From NCBI GenBank assembly GCA_018645325.1, contig JABGOU010000001.1, positions 62,001 to 126,000 of the forward strand: a stretch of 64,000 bases of DNA, written 5' to 3'. The notes under the pieces were generated by a model. It worked only from the letters and a program-made list of their open reading frames with translations, was not told where the DNA came from and did not search any database. Shown one piece after another: positions 9,198 through 17,629 of the stretch; positions within the stretch are counted from its first letter, which is position 1, and every line of letters starts with the position of its first letter. The DNA comes from Desulfobacula sp. (GTDB lineage Bacteria; Desulfobacterota; Desulfobacteria; Desulfobacterales; Desulfobacteraceae). Made by a program: the position numbers and the translations under genes.

Positions 9198-9223
9198 GTT
9201 GACTATAATAGTTGACTATAATA
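9198..9223. repeat. Tandem 13-bp repeat upstream of the BKACE operon
   Basis: GTTGACTATAATA occurs twice directly in tandem (9198-9210 and 9211-9223). Each unit contains TTGACT and TATAAT words, but their spacing is 12 bp or less, so it is not a standard promoter pair. It may be a regulator site or a slippage duplication. Confidence 0.5.
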
Positions 9224-9309
9224 ACAGGTCATCAGAAAGGGCGATTCACATCTCTTTTATACCGTATGGTCTTAGGAGAGGACAAATTTTACAATTACGA
9301 GGAAACAAA

Positions 9310-10182
9310 ATGAATACCAATGTTATTTTAACCTGTGCTGTGACCGGCGGAAGTGATGTTAAAGAAAAACATTCAGGATTACCCGTGACACCCGAACAAA
9401 TTGCAACAGCCGCAATCGAGTCAGCGCAGGCTGGTGCTGCCATCGCCCACATCCACGTCAGGGATCCCAAGACCGGTCTTCCGGGCAGAGATCTTGAGCT
9501 TTACAAAGAAACTGCAAAATTGATCAGATCCAGTGAGGTTGATGTTATTTTGAACATTACCACGGGGATGGGAGGAGATCTGATCCCAAGTAAAAAAAAT
9601 CCTGCCATGGCAGGTCCGGGATCGGATATGATTTCGCCTGCCAGACGTGTACAGCATATACAGGTTATTAAACCAGAAATTTGCACTCTGGATTGCGGCT
9701 CATTCAATTATAGCGCTACTGCATATATTGCCACAATGGATATGCTCAGAGAAAGTGCAAAAAAAATTGCTCAAGCCGGTGTGAGACCTGAAATTGAAGC
9801 TTTTGAACTCGGCCACATATGGCAGGCAAAACAATTAATGAAAGAAAACCTTTTGGACAAGAATGCACTTTTTCAGCTCTGCATGGGAATTCCTTATGGA
9901 GCAGAAGGTACAACCAGGAATCTTGTTGCCATGTACGATGCATTGCCAAAAGGTGTTTTTTGGGGCGCTTTTGGCATTGGAAGACATGAAATGCCTATGT
10001 TAGCTCAATCCGTGATCATGGGCGGCAACGCCCGGGTTGGCCTGGAAGACAATCTATACCTGGACAAAGGCGTGCTGGCCACCAATTCACAATTGGTTTT
10101 GAGAGCAAAAGAGATTATTGAAAGGCTGGGGGCAAAATTGGCAACCCCGGCTGAAGCCAGAAAAAAGCTGGATTTAAGATAA
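9310..10182 (+). CDS. BKACE family beta-keto acid cleavage enzyme (DUF849)
   Basis: This 290-residue protein belongs to the beta-keto acid cleavage enzymes, Zn-dependent TIM-barrel proteins that transfer part of a beta-keto acid to acetyl-CoA to give acetoacetate and a new CoA ester. Family features include the N-terminal 'ILTCAVTGGSDV', the metal-ligand motif 'AAIAHIHVRDPKTGLPGRD', and the C-terminal 'GGNARVGLEDNLYL'. The ATG at 9310 was chosen because GAGGAAAC precedes it and the alignment starts there; an upstream in-frame extension to 9169 runs into repeat DNA. It heads an operon with a PanE-like reductase and an ADP-forming acyl-CoA synthetase. Known members act on 3-keto-5-aminohexanoate or dehydrocarnitine; the operon partners favour a betaine-type substrate, by inference. 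Confidence 0.88.
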   Translation: MNTNVILTCAVTGGSDVKEKHSGLPVTPEQIATAAIESAQAGAAIAHIHVRDPKTGLPGRDLELYKETAKLIRSSEVDVILNITTGMGGDLIPSKKNPAMAGPGSDMISPARRVQHIQVIKPEICTLDCGSFNYSATAYIATMDMLRESAKKIAQAGVRPEIEAFELGHIWQAKQLMKENLLDKNALFQLCMGIPYGAEGTTRNLVAMYDALPKGVFWGAFGIGRHEMPMLAQSVIMGGNARVGLEDNLYLDKGVLATNSQLVLRAKEIIERLGAKLATPAEARKKLDLR

Positions 10183-10212
10183 ATTCGCAAACCTGAAGGC
10201 AGGGATAAAAAA

Positions 10213-11241
10213 ATGCGGGTCGCACTAGTCGGAACAGGATCAATAGGAACTATACTGGGTGCTTTGATCACTATGACAGGTGAAGATATTGAACTTGTTG
10301 ACTCCAACCTGGAACACGTCAATGCCCTGAACAGGAATGGGGCGAAAATTGTGGGGTTCATGAATGCCACAATACCCGTCAAAGCAATAATGCCCAGACA
10401 GATGAATGGAAAATATGACCTGGTCATTTCATTAACAAAACAAACAGCCTTAAAAGAATCCCTGACTTCTGCTTTACAATATATGCACGATGATTCTATT
10501 GTACTCACCCTTCAAAATGGTATTCCTGAGGATATTTCCAGAAAAATAGTTGGAGATGAAAGAGTGATGGGAGGTGGTGTAGAGTTCGGTGCTACCTGGC
10601 TTGGGCCTGGAGTGTCGGAGTTGACATCAGACACATCCTATCTGAAGATTACCTTTGGGCAGCTGGACGGAAAGATTACGAAAAAAACAAAAAAAGTACA
10701 AAAGGTATTTTCTTCCTTCGGCCAATCTGAAATTTCCACAAATATTCTTGGCACCCGATTTTCAAAGCTTACAGACAATTCAACTTTCAGCGCCATGTCT
10801 GCTGTTCTTGGGTGTAACAATGGGAAAATACTGGATTCCTACAAGGCCATGACCTGTATTGCACACCTGGGACGTGAAGCCGGCCTTATCATTGAAGAAA
10901 CAGGGATCTGCCCAGAAAAAATATTCGGCCTTCAACCGATTATGAAAAATGTGGGATTTTCTACAAAAAAACAAATGGATGATGTCATATACAACTATTG
11001 GACTCCAATTTATTCTCCTTTCAGATCCGGTGTTGCCAGTATGCTTCAAGACATTGAAAAGGGTAAAAAATGTGAAGTTAATCAGATCAATGGGAAATTT
11101 ATAGAGCTGGGAAAAAAATTTGGCATTGAAGCTCCTTTTATGAGGACGGTGGTAGAAATTATCACCCGGCTGGAAACAGGTAAATTAAAACTGGAAAATG
11201 CCTGGAAAAATTTAAATTATTTTGATATCCCCGACCTATGA
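10213..11241 (+). CDS. Ketopantoate reductase-like NAD(P)H dehydrogenase (PanE/ApbA family)
   Basis: This 342-residue protein starts with the nucleotide-binding fold 'VALVGTGSIGTILGALI' and continues with the family stretch 'LVISLTKQTALKESL' containing the lysine of PanE, 'VLTLQNGIPE', and the C-terminal lysine segment 'RFSKLTDNSTF'. PanE reduces 2-oxo acids, typically 2-dehydropantoate. In this operon, 30 bases after the BKACE gene and overlapping the acyl-CoA synthetase by ATGA, it more likely reversibly oxidises a hydroxy acid to the keto acid that BKACE cleaves. Length is above the usual 300 residues. A ribosome site AGGCAGGGA precedes ATG 10213. Confidence 0.82.
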   Translation: MRVALVGTGSIGTILGALITMTGEDIELVDSNLEHVNALNRNGAKIVGFMNATIPVKAIMPRQMNGKYDLVISLTKQTALKESLTSALQYMHDDSIVLTLQNGIPEDISRKIVGDERVMGGGVEFGATWLGPGVSELTSDTSYLKITFGQLDGKITKKTKKVQKVFSSFGQSEISTNILGTRFSKLTDNSTFSAMSAVLGCNNGKILDSYKAMTCIAHLGREAGLIIEETGICPEKIFGLQPIMKNVGFSTKKQMDDVIYNYWTPIYSPFRSGVASMLQDIEKGKKCEVNQINGKFIELGKKFGIEAPFMRTVVEIITRLETGKLKLENAWKNLNYFDIPDL

Positions 11242-13343
11242 AAAATAATATCAAACAAAACCTAAAACCTTTGTTAAATCCCAAAAGCATCGCATTTATA
11301 GGTGCCACGACAAAACCGGATGTTGCTGGTAATGATATGCTTTTAGAGATCCTGCTTTCCGGATATAAAGGCCGTATTTATTGTGTGAATCCAAAATATG
11401 ATGAAGTGGAAGGAATCAAGTGCTATCCATCACTATCTGACCTGCCTGAAGTTGTGGATCTGGCTGTCCTTGCCATTGGGAATGCCAGACTGGAAACACA
11501 GACAAAAGAAGCGATTCGGATTGGGGTCAATGCTTTAGTTCTATTTGGCAGTGCCTTTCTTGAAGAGGATATGGATCCCCCCCTGATGGAGAGAATAGCA
11601 CAACTTGCCAAAAGCGCTAATATGCCGATTTGCGGGGCCGGTGGAATGGGATTTTACAATCTGGATACCAAATTAAGAATCTTTCCTCAACATATTGCCA
11701 GAACCTTTCAGGGTGGAAACGTTGCGTATATCAGTCAGTCCGGCTCTGGTTTGACTGCACTGATCTGGAATAATCAAAAAATCAGGTTTAACCTTGCTGT
11801 GTCCACAGGGCAGGAATTAGTGACGACTGCTTCAGATTATTTAGACTATGTATTGGATCTGCCCAGTACAAAAGTCGTGGCTTTTTTTCTGGAATCAGTG
11901 AGAAATCCAAAGGATTTTACAAAAGGTTTGGAAAAAGCCGGAAAAAAGCAAATCCCCATTGTTGTATTAAAAGTGGCCAGGACTGAAGCGGCTGCAAAAC
12001 TGGCGCTGAGTCATTCAGGAGCCATTGCTGGAGATGATTCAGCATTTCAAGCATTATTTGCCCGTTATGGGGTGATTCAGGTCAAATGCATAGATGAACT
12101 GGCTGCCACCTGCCAATTGCTATCAATGGATAAAAAACTTGTGCCCGGCCACCTTTCCGCGATTATGGACTCAGGTGGGGAAAGAGAGTTATTAATGGAC
12201 CTGGCCCAAGAAATGCAGATCAAATTTGCAGATATCGGCAAGGAAACGATCCAGATACTCAAAGAAAATCTGGACCCGGGTCTAAGCCCAGTTAACCCGA
12301 TTGATGCCTGGGGAACGGGGAATAATTATGAAAGCATATATGAAAACTGCATAAAAGCATTGATGAACGATGAACAAACCGCAATTACCCTTTTTATAGC
12401 AGATCTCACATCAGATTTTTGGCTGCATGAAACATTTGCCTCAATCTGTCAAAAAATCTCTCTGAAATCAAACAAACCCCTCCTGGTCATGACCAATCAT
12501 ATCGGAAGCGAATCACAGGATCTGGCATTGCGGCTTCAATCCTCGGGCATAATTGTGCTCAGCGGCACCATTCCAGCACTTCAAGCCATTAAGCATGCTT
12601 TTGAGTACAGAGATTTTATAAAACAAGATCACATGGTAGCAACAAATTTTCAAAGTAATTGCCATAAAAATAAATGGGTCAGCCGATTACAAAAACCTGA
12701 ACCTCTGGATGAACTGGAAAGCCTCGCCCTTTTGAAAGATTATCATATTCCCGTCCAAACTGCTGATATCGCCATAAATCTGGATGAAGCAATTAGCCTG
12801 GCAAAAAAAATCGGATATCCTGTTGCTATGAAAACTGCAATGCCGGAAATCTTACACAAATCCGATGTCAAGGGAGTCAAATTAAACTTATCAACCGAGC
12901 AAGATGTCCAAGACGCCTATGTGGATCTGGCAAATCGTCTGGGTGAAAGGATTTTAGTGTCAGGCATGGAAAAAGGCAGTGTTGAAGTGGCTTTCGGTTA
13001 TATTAAAAATTCTCAATTCGGCCCCTTGATTTTGATTGCAAGCGGTGGAATATTTATTGAAATCCTTAAAGACAAGCAGATTGCCCTGGCACCCTTTGGG
13101 AAAAAAGAGGCTCTAAAAATGATCAACTGCCTAAAAATCAAACCATTGCTGGATGGAATAAGAGGTACGGACATTTGTGATAAAAAGGCCTTAGCCACAG
13201 CTCTGGCCAATTTTTCCTTATTGGCCCATGATTTGGGAGAATTCATTGAAGAAATGGATGTCAATCCCATAAAAGTCAGTTCCGATGGATGTGTGGCAGT
13301 AGACGTCATGATCGTTCACAAGCGTTTCCCGGGCAATGGGTAG
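11238..13343 (+). CDS. ADP-forming acyl-CoA synthetase (acetate-CoA ligase type, alpha-beta fusion)
   Basis: This 701-residue single-chain enzyme has an N-terminal CoA-binding domain ('KSIAFIGATTKPDVAGNDM'), a succinyl-CoA ligase-like central domain with the phosphohistidine site 'ALSHSGAIAGDDSAFQALF', and a C-terminal ATP-grasp domain ('YPVAMKTAMPEILHKSDVKG'). The enzyme converts an acyl-CoA, ADP and phosphate into acid, CoA and ATP, or the reverse. Its start overlaps the stop of the PanE-like gene (ATGA), showing translational coupling. After BKACE it could recover ATP from the CoA ester that BKACE makes, for example betainyl-CoA to glycine betaine; that substrate is inference. The end converges with the iron alcohol dehydrogenase gene with only 25 bases between. 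Confidence 0.92.
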   Translation: MKNNIKQNLKPLLNPKSIAFIGATTKPDVAGNDMLLEILLSGYKGRIYCVNPKYDEVEGIKCYPSLSDLPEVVDLAVLAIGNARLETQTKEAIRIGVNALVLFGSAFLEEDMDPPLMERIAQLAKSANMPICGAGGMGFYNLDTKLRIFPQHIARTFQGGNVAYISQSGSGLTALIWNNQKIRFNLAVSTGQELVTTASDYLDYVLDLPSTKVVAFFLESVRNPKDFTKGLEKAGKKQIPIVVLKVARTEAAAKLALSHSGAIAGDDSAFQALFARYGVIQVKCIDELAATCQLLSMDKKLVPGHLSAIMDSGGERELLMDLAQEMQIKFADIGKETIQILKENLDPGLSPVNPIDAWGTGNNYESIYENCIKALMNDEQTAITLFIADLTSDFWLHETFASICQKISLKSNKPLLVMTNHIGSESQDLALRLQSSGIIVLSGTIPALQAIKHAFEYRDFIKQDHMVATNFQSNCHKNKWVSRLQKPEPLDELESLALLKDYHIPVQTADIAINLDEAISLAKKIGYPVAMKTAMPEILHKSDVKGVKLNLSTEQDVQDAYVDLANRLGERILVSGMEKGSVEVAFGYIKNSQFGPLILIASGGIFIEILKDKQIALAPFGKKEALKMINCLKIKPLLDGIRGTDICDKKALATALANFSLLAHDLGEFIEEMDVNPIKVSSDGCVAVDVMIVHKRFPGNG

Positions 13344-13368
13344 TCTTTACACTCACTTTCAGGTAAAA

Positions 13369-14556
13369 TCAAAGGTCATCATAAGCCTGTCTGTAAAGCC
13401 CTTCTAATTTTTCCTGGGTGGGGATACGGGGACTTCCATAGGTATTATCGTTTTCAAGGGTTGTTTTGGCCATTTTCGGGATCATTGATGGATCATGTTT
13501 TTCCCTGGTCAAAGCGATCGGCAGATCAAGGGATTCTGCAAATTTTTCCATGGCCTCTGCTGCCTTATAAGCTGCATCAAGTCTTCCAATCCCCTGAACA
13601 TTTTCCCCCATTGCTTTTGCAACTTCAATCATCCGGTCTACACATGCCATGGTGTTGAACCGCATGACCGGACCTGCCATGATAGCAAGGGTTTCGCCAT
13701 GACTTAATCCAAATTTAGAGGTCAGTTGAAGCCCTGACGAATGGATTAATGCACAACCCGTATTCATTGCAAAACCAGCTTCCATTGCGCCTAAAAGCAT
13801 TTGTTCCCGGGCTTTCATATCCTCTCCATTGGCCACGGCGCGGCCCAGGAACTTGACAATCCTTTTTATGGCTGTAATGGCATACATGTCCGTCTGTGGC
13901 ATTTTATAGCGGTGATAGTAGGCTTCAAGTCCATGGATCAAGGCATCAAACCCGGTTGAAGCAGTCAGTTTCGGCGGCATGCTGACGGTCATCACGGGAT
14001 CCAATAAGGCAATTTTAGGCATGCACATCCATCCGCCACAGAATCCTTTATAATTTTCAAGCGTATTGGTTACCACTGTCCAGGCCCCCACCTCGCTTCC
14101 GGTGCCGGCAGTTGTCGGGATCAAAATTGTTGGTGGGATCGCATTTTTATTGGGAGTGTCATAGGGATCCGTTACATAGTTCATGACAAAATTGTCTCTG
14201 ATTGAACCCGGATTTGTGGCGATGATTCCGATTGATTTGGCCGTATCCAGATTACTTCCCCCTCCTACACCAATAATAATGTCACATTTTTCTTCTTTAT
14301 AAATTTTGCAGCCGTTGTCAATTTGTACATCCGTAGGATTGACATCGCTTTGTGTATAGAGGTAGTAGTCAATGCCTTTATCTGTCAAAGAAGCTTCAAT
14401 TAATTTAAAAGCCTCAAGATTGGCAATGATTTCATCTGCCACTAAAAAAACTTTTTTACCCCCAAGCTGCTGGGCGTAAGTGCCTGTATCCCGGACAACT
14501 CCGCGACCAAAGATTACTCTTTCAGGACCCATGAATAAACTTCCTTTAAGTGTCAT
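13369..14556 (-). CDS. Iron-containing (group III) alcohol dehydrogenase
   Basis: This protein of about 395 residues shows the iron-ADH features: GGGSNLD nucleotide loop ('IIGVGGGSNLDTAKSIG'), 'TTAGTGSEVGAWTVVTN', and metal ligands in 'FDALIHGLEAYYH' and 'HSSGLQLTSKFGLSHGETLAIM'. The start is set at ATG 14556 because GGAGGA lies seven bases before it; an earlier ATG at 14577 would place that ribosome site inside the gene. It is the last gene of the eight-gene minus operon, 32 bases after MttB. It would interconvert an alcohol and an aldehyde with NAD(P)H. Confidence 0.92.
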   Translation of the reverse strand: MTLKGSLFMGPERVIFGRGVVRDTGTYAQQLGGKKVFLVADEIIANLEAFKLIEASLTDKGIDYYLYTQSDVNPTDVQIDNGCKIYKEEKCDIIIGVGGGSNLDTAKSIGIIATNPGSIRDNFVMNYVTDPYDTPNKNAIPPTILIPTTAGTGSEVGAWTVVTNTLENYKGFCGGWMCMPKIALLDPVMTVSMPPKLTASTGFDALIHGLEAYYHRYKMPQTDMYAITAIKRIVKFLGRAVANGEDMKAREQMLLGAMEAGFAMNTGCALIHSSGLQLTSKFGLSHGETLAIMAGPVMRFNTMACVDRMIEVAKAMGENVQGIGRLDAAYKAAEAMEKFAESLDLPIALTREKHDPSMIPKMAKTTLENDNTYGSPRIPTQEKLEGLYRQAYDDL

Positions 14557-14588
14557 TTCTTTTCTCCTCCATGGCACAAATCTCCTTT

Positions 14589-16022
14589 CTATTTTTTTGT
14601 TATTTCTTTTTTGCGTTTATCAACAAATGCCTTTAACTCCTTTTCAATATCCGGTTCGATAAAAGGCTTTTCATAGGAAGCAAGACGTTGATCTTTGTAT
14701 TCTGCGGCTCTTTCCCAGATCTTTTTTTTACCTTTTTTCTGCCAATTGTCATATCCCCCCCGCACGGCCAGTTTGGGAATAAAAAATTCTTTTTTGAACT
14801 GAAAAAATGTTTCAGGGAACGTCAGGTAAGACCCGCCGATACCGGCTCTTTTGATTTGATCCATGGCAATGGTTTCATCGCTGACTTCAATGGGCCTTAA
14901 AATACTTCTTACATATCCGCAGGTTTCTTCGTCAATTAAGAATTTTTCAAAACTCATGGCATTAAAACAGGCTAAAATACCGCAGGCCTGGTCCATCATG
15001 TGAACCCCTGATGCAAGAGCGGTAAACAGACTGATGGAAGACTCAATCCCAGCTTGCATATCTGGAAAAAATGAGTCAGTGACTGATCCGCCGGATTTGC
15101 ACGGAAGACCATAAAAATTTGCAATCTGGGTAATGGCCTTTGTGTGAATTATGGCCTCGGCCCCCCCCAGGGCCATGCCACCCGTGCGCATATCCGTTGA
15201 ACAGGAAACGTTGCCAATCACACAGGGGACCCCTGGATTAATTATCTGGGCAAGAACAATACCTGCCAGTGTTTCTGCACAAAGGATGGCTAAACAGCCG
15301 GGAAGTGTAACCGGCCCTGTGCTGCCGGCCTGGACAATACTGGGGAATTGCAAAGGTTGCCCCAGACGTGCATATTCAATGAGAGCGCCTGCCATCTCTT
15401 CAGAATAAATCAAAGGAGATATGGGATTGATTTTAGACACCGTGACCGGTCTGTTTTGAATTTTATCCCTTCCGCCCCATAGAATACTGAGCATCTCAAT
15501 GTTGTCAATGGCTTTTTGTCTGTCCTGGGGGCTTGCCATGGTGGCTTTATCCGTATACAAAAGGTTGGCCAAAAACATATCAAGATGGGAGATATCCGAA
15601 GGAATATCAGAAGGCATAACCATCAAATAACCCATCATATCAATATGTTCGGATGTATGTACCAATTTGCAAAAATCAATATAATCTTCCATCAATGCAT
15701 TGCGCTGATCCCCATTATTATTTATGATAAAAGGCGCTCCCCATCCGGGCAGCAAAGCAAAGTCCTTACCCCCTATAGCCACATCCTTTTCAGGATTTCT
15801 TGAGCGGACAATAAACCGGGAAGGTGCAGTGGAAAGATATTCCATAGCCTGTTTTTCCTTAAAAAAAACCGTTTTACCATGGACCTTAAAACCGTTTTCC
15901 TTAAAAATATCCAAGGCTTGGGGATCATGAAAAGCAACCCCGATATCCCTAAGAATTTCCATGGCTGCATCGTGAATTTTATTTATTTCAAATTTACTGA
16001 AGTCCGTCACTCGTTGAAACAT
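14589..16022 (-). CDS. MttB superfamily corrinoid methyltransferase, non-pyrrolysine
   Basis: The 477-residue protein is a trimethylamine-methyltransferase-like TIM-barrel enzyme that moves a methyl group from a quaternary or tertiary amine to a corrinoid protein. Family features include 'AMEILRDIGVAFHDPQAL' near the N-terminus, 'ALMEDYIDFCKLVHTSEHIDMMGY' (split here for length: ALMEDYIDFCKLVHTSE), 'NPISPLIYSEEMAGAL' and 'GGAEAIIHTKAITQIANFYG'. There is no internal TAG, so this is the MtgB/MtpB/MtcB type acting on betaines, not the pyrrolysine MttB acting on trimethylamine. Unusually, no corrinoid protein gene or activator is adjacent. It lies between an FGGY kinase and an iron ADH in the same operon. 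Confidence 0.9.
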   Translation of the reverse strand: MFQRVTDFSKFEINKIHDAAMEILRDIGVAFHDPQALDIFKENGFKVHGKTVFFKEKQAMEYLSTAPSRFIVRSRNPEKDVAIGGKDFALLPGWGAPFIINNNGDQRNALMEDYIDFCKLVHTSEHIDMMGYLMVMPSDIPSDISHLDMFLANLLYTDKATMASPQDRQKAIDNIEMLSILWGGRDKIQNRPVTVSKINPISPLIYSEEMAGALIEYARLGQPLQFPSIVQAGSTGPVTLPGCLAILCAETLAGIVLAQIINPGVPCVIGNVSCSTDMRTGGMALGGAEAIIHTKAITQIANFYGLPCKSGGSVTDSFFPDMQAGIESSISLFTALASGVHMMDQACGILACFNAMSFEKFLIDEETCGYVRSILRPIEVSDETIAMDQIKRAGIGGSYLTFPETFFQFKKEFFIPKLAVRGGYDNWQKKGKKKIWERAAEYKDQRLASYEKPFIEPDIEKELKAFVDKRKKEITKK

Positions 16023-16137
16023 GAAAAATCTCCTTTGTTGAAACTTTTAAAAAAAATCCCTTGATCGAGATTGGATAAGGGTCTTGAATCATAGTCATGT
16101 GACACTCTTTCTCTATAGTTTAAAATTGTTAAAGCAT
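16023..16137 (-). promoter_or_regulatory. Kinase-mttB gap with GTCA-N2-TGAC site
   Basis: The 115-base gap before the MttB start contains GTCATGTGAC (16094-16103), an inverted GTCA/TGAC pair. The word ATGTGACA also occurs twice upstream of the PanB operon at 60.3 kb. It may be an internal promoter or operator; a shared regulator is speculative. Confidence 0.3.
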
Positions 16138-17589
16138 CTAATCCACTAAAGCACTAAGCTCCTTTAGAATTGGGTCAAAATGCGGGTTGACTTGTGCGTA
16201 GACTTTTTCATTGAGTTTTTTATAAAATTTAGTGTTTTCAAAGTTGGGCTTAAATTCATCATCCTTATGAACCATTTTTTCCACGGCTTTCTCATATGAA
16301 TCAAAAGCGTTTACTGCCATTCCTGCGTTGATGACACAACCGATAGCTGCCGAGCCTTTCATTTGATTACGGCTGGTTGTAACACCGAATATATCTGCAA
16401 AAATCTGCATGAATACATTAGAATTGGCCCCTCCACCTGAAATAATCAGATGCTTGATTGGGGTATTCAGCTCCTGGTTCATTTTATCCATATGATTTTT
16501 TACAGTGAATGCGATACCTTCTAAAATGGAGCGATAGATATGAGCCCGGGTATGGCGCCCGTCAAATCCAAACATCACGCCTTTACGATATTCGGCTTCC
16601 ACAGGGGGAGCCCAGTCATGAATAGTTAAAAGTCCTTCACAGCCGGCCGGGATTTTCTGGGCCTCCCGATTAAATAATTCTTCAATTGTCATCCCTAGAT
16701 TTTTCGCTTCATCAATGATGCCTTCACCAAATTGATCACAAAACCAGCTGATGGTCCACATGCCCCGTCGAACACCCATGCATTCATATAAATAACGACC
16801 TGGAACAGATGCCTGGAATGCCCAGAAATTTTTTGCCTCTTTCATATTTTTATGACCATGGACCAAAGCGCCGATATAAGTTCCCAAAGATATCAGTCCG
16901 ATACCAGGGGCAAGAGAGCCTGCACCCAATGCTTCCACAGCCTTATCATGGGCCGTGGCAACTACGGGGATCCCTTTCGGCAGGCCAATGGTCTTTCCTG
17001 CTTCATCGCTCAAAACTCCGAGGATCTCCCCGGGTTTCACCACATCAAACAGCATCTGTCTTGGCACATTGCATTCTTTGATCAGTTCATCGTCCTTACT
17101 CCAATCCAAGGTATCATTATCCATTGGCCACCAGCCGATATAGTTGGCACAGGTATCTTTAAACTCATTTGTCAAACGATGGGTGATATAGCCGGAGGTG
17201 GTTGTGACATATCTCACATCCCCATAGGCGGCCCTGTGTTCATAGGGTGTATTGAGACGTTTATCCATCCAGTCAATCACAGGATAGGCAAGCCTCCCGT
17301 TTTCCTTGAGCAGTACCCGGCAGCACCGGATGATACAGATGCCCATGGAAAGGATATCTTCAACATTTCCTTTCACCTCATCGTTAAACCTTGTCATTAC
17401 TTGATGAAAAGCAATTTTAAGTGCATCCCAAAGGTCGTCATCCGGATGTACTGCCAGTTGCGGAGCCGGAATATCCATTTTGCGCAGGGCTTGACTGCCT
17501 TGGCAAACAATATTGCCCTCCAGATCAATTATAATTACCTTGGCGCTTTGGGTGCCGACATCTACCCCCATTAGATATTTTTTAGTCAT
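16138..17589 (-). CDS. FGGY-family carbohydrate kinase (xylulokinase-like)
   Basis: This protein of about 483 residues has the FGGY kinase layout: N-terminal phosphate loop 'YLMGVDVGTQSAKVIIID', the middle 'TAHDKAVEALGAGSLAPG' and the C-terminal 'HLIISGGGANSNVFMQIFAD' adenosine loop. The ATG at 17589 was chosen because family similarity starts there; upstream in-frame ATGs at 17619 and 17682 would add residues without similarity, and the latter overlaps the previous gene. It would phosphorylate a sugar, polyol or related hydroxy compound. It is co-operonic with two GlcD-type oxidases, ETF, MttB and an iron ADH. A second FGGY kinase lies at 23.6 kb. Confidence 0.88.
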   Translation of the reverse strand: MTKKYLMGVDVGTQSAKVIIIDLEGNIVCQGSQALRKMDIPAPQLAVHPDDDLWDALKIAFHQVMTRFNDEVKGNVEDILSMGICIIRCCRVLLKENGRLAYPVIDWMDKRLNTPYEHRAAYGDVRYVTTTSGYITHRLTNEFKDTCANYIGWWPMDNDTLDWSKDDELIKECNVPRQMLFDVVKPGEILGVLSDEAGKTIGLPKGIPVVATAHDKAVEALGAGSLAPGIGLISLGTYIGALVHGHKNMKEAKNFWAFQASVPGRYLYECMGVRRGMWTISWFCDQFGEGIIDEAKNLGMTIEELFNREAQKIPAGCEGLLTIHDWAPPVEAEYRKGVMFGFDGRHTRAHIYRSILEGIAFTVKNHMDKMNQELNTPIKHLIISGGGANSNVFMQIFADIFGVTTSRNQMKGSAAIGCVINAGMAVNAFDSYEKAVEKMVHKDDEFKPNFENTKFYKKLNEKVYAQVNPHFDPILKELSALVD

Positions 17590-17629
17590 TCTTTGGTTTC
17601 CATTTAAAGTTGTTGTCATTGTGTTTTTA

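Larger units (their letters stand above)
8590..9309. other. Long AT-rich intergenic region with repeats
   Basis: No convincing gene is present between the operator palindrome and the BKACE start. The first 350 bases are very AT-rich and look like promoter or spacer DNA. The right half holds three separate repeat structures, listed individually: a 10-bp inverted repeat (8942-8983), a structured element (9056-9187) and a tandem 13-bp repeat (9198-9223). Confidence 0.6.

Noticed and set aside
9199-9222. TTGACT and TATAAT as a -35/-10 promoter pair
   Set aside because: The spacing within the tandem repeat is at most 12 bases, too short for a sigma-70 promoter.
10213-11241. panE for pantothenate synthesis, together with PanB at 59.4 kb
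   Set aside because: The two genes are 48 kb apart in different catabolic operons and no panC or panD is near, so a shared vitamin pathway is not supported.
14589-16022. Pyrrolysine-type trimethylamine methyltransferase
   Set aside because: The frame is complete with no internal TAG, and no pyl genes are visible, so it is the non-pyrrolysine branch.
16852-17574. 240-codon open frame opposite the FGGY kinase gene
   Set aside because: It lies wholly antisense to a well-supported kinase and its product has no recognisable domain.
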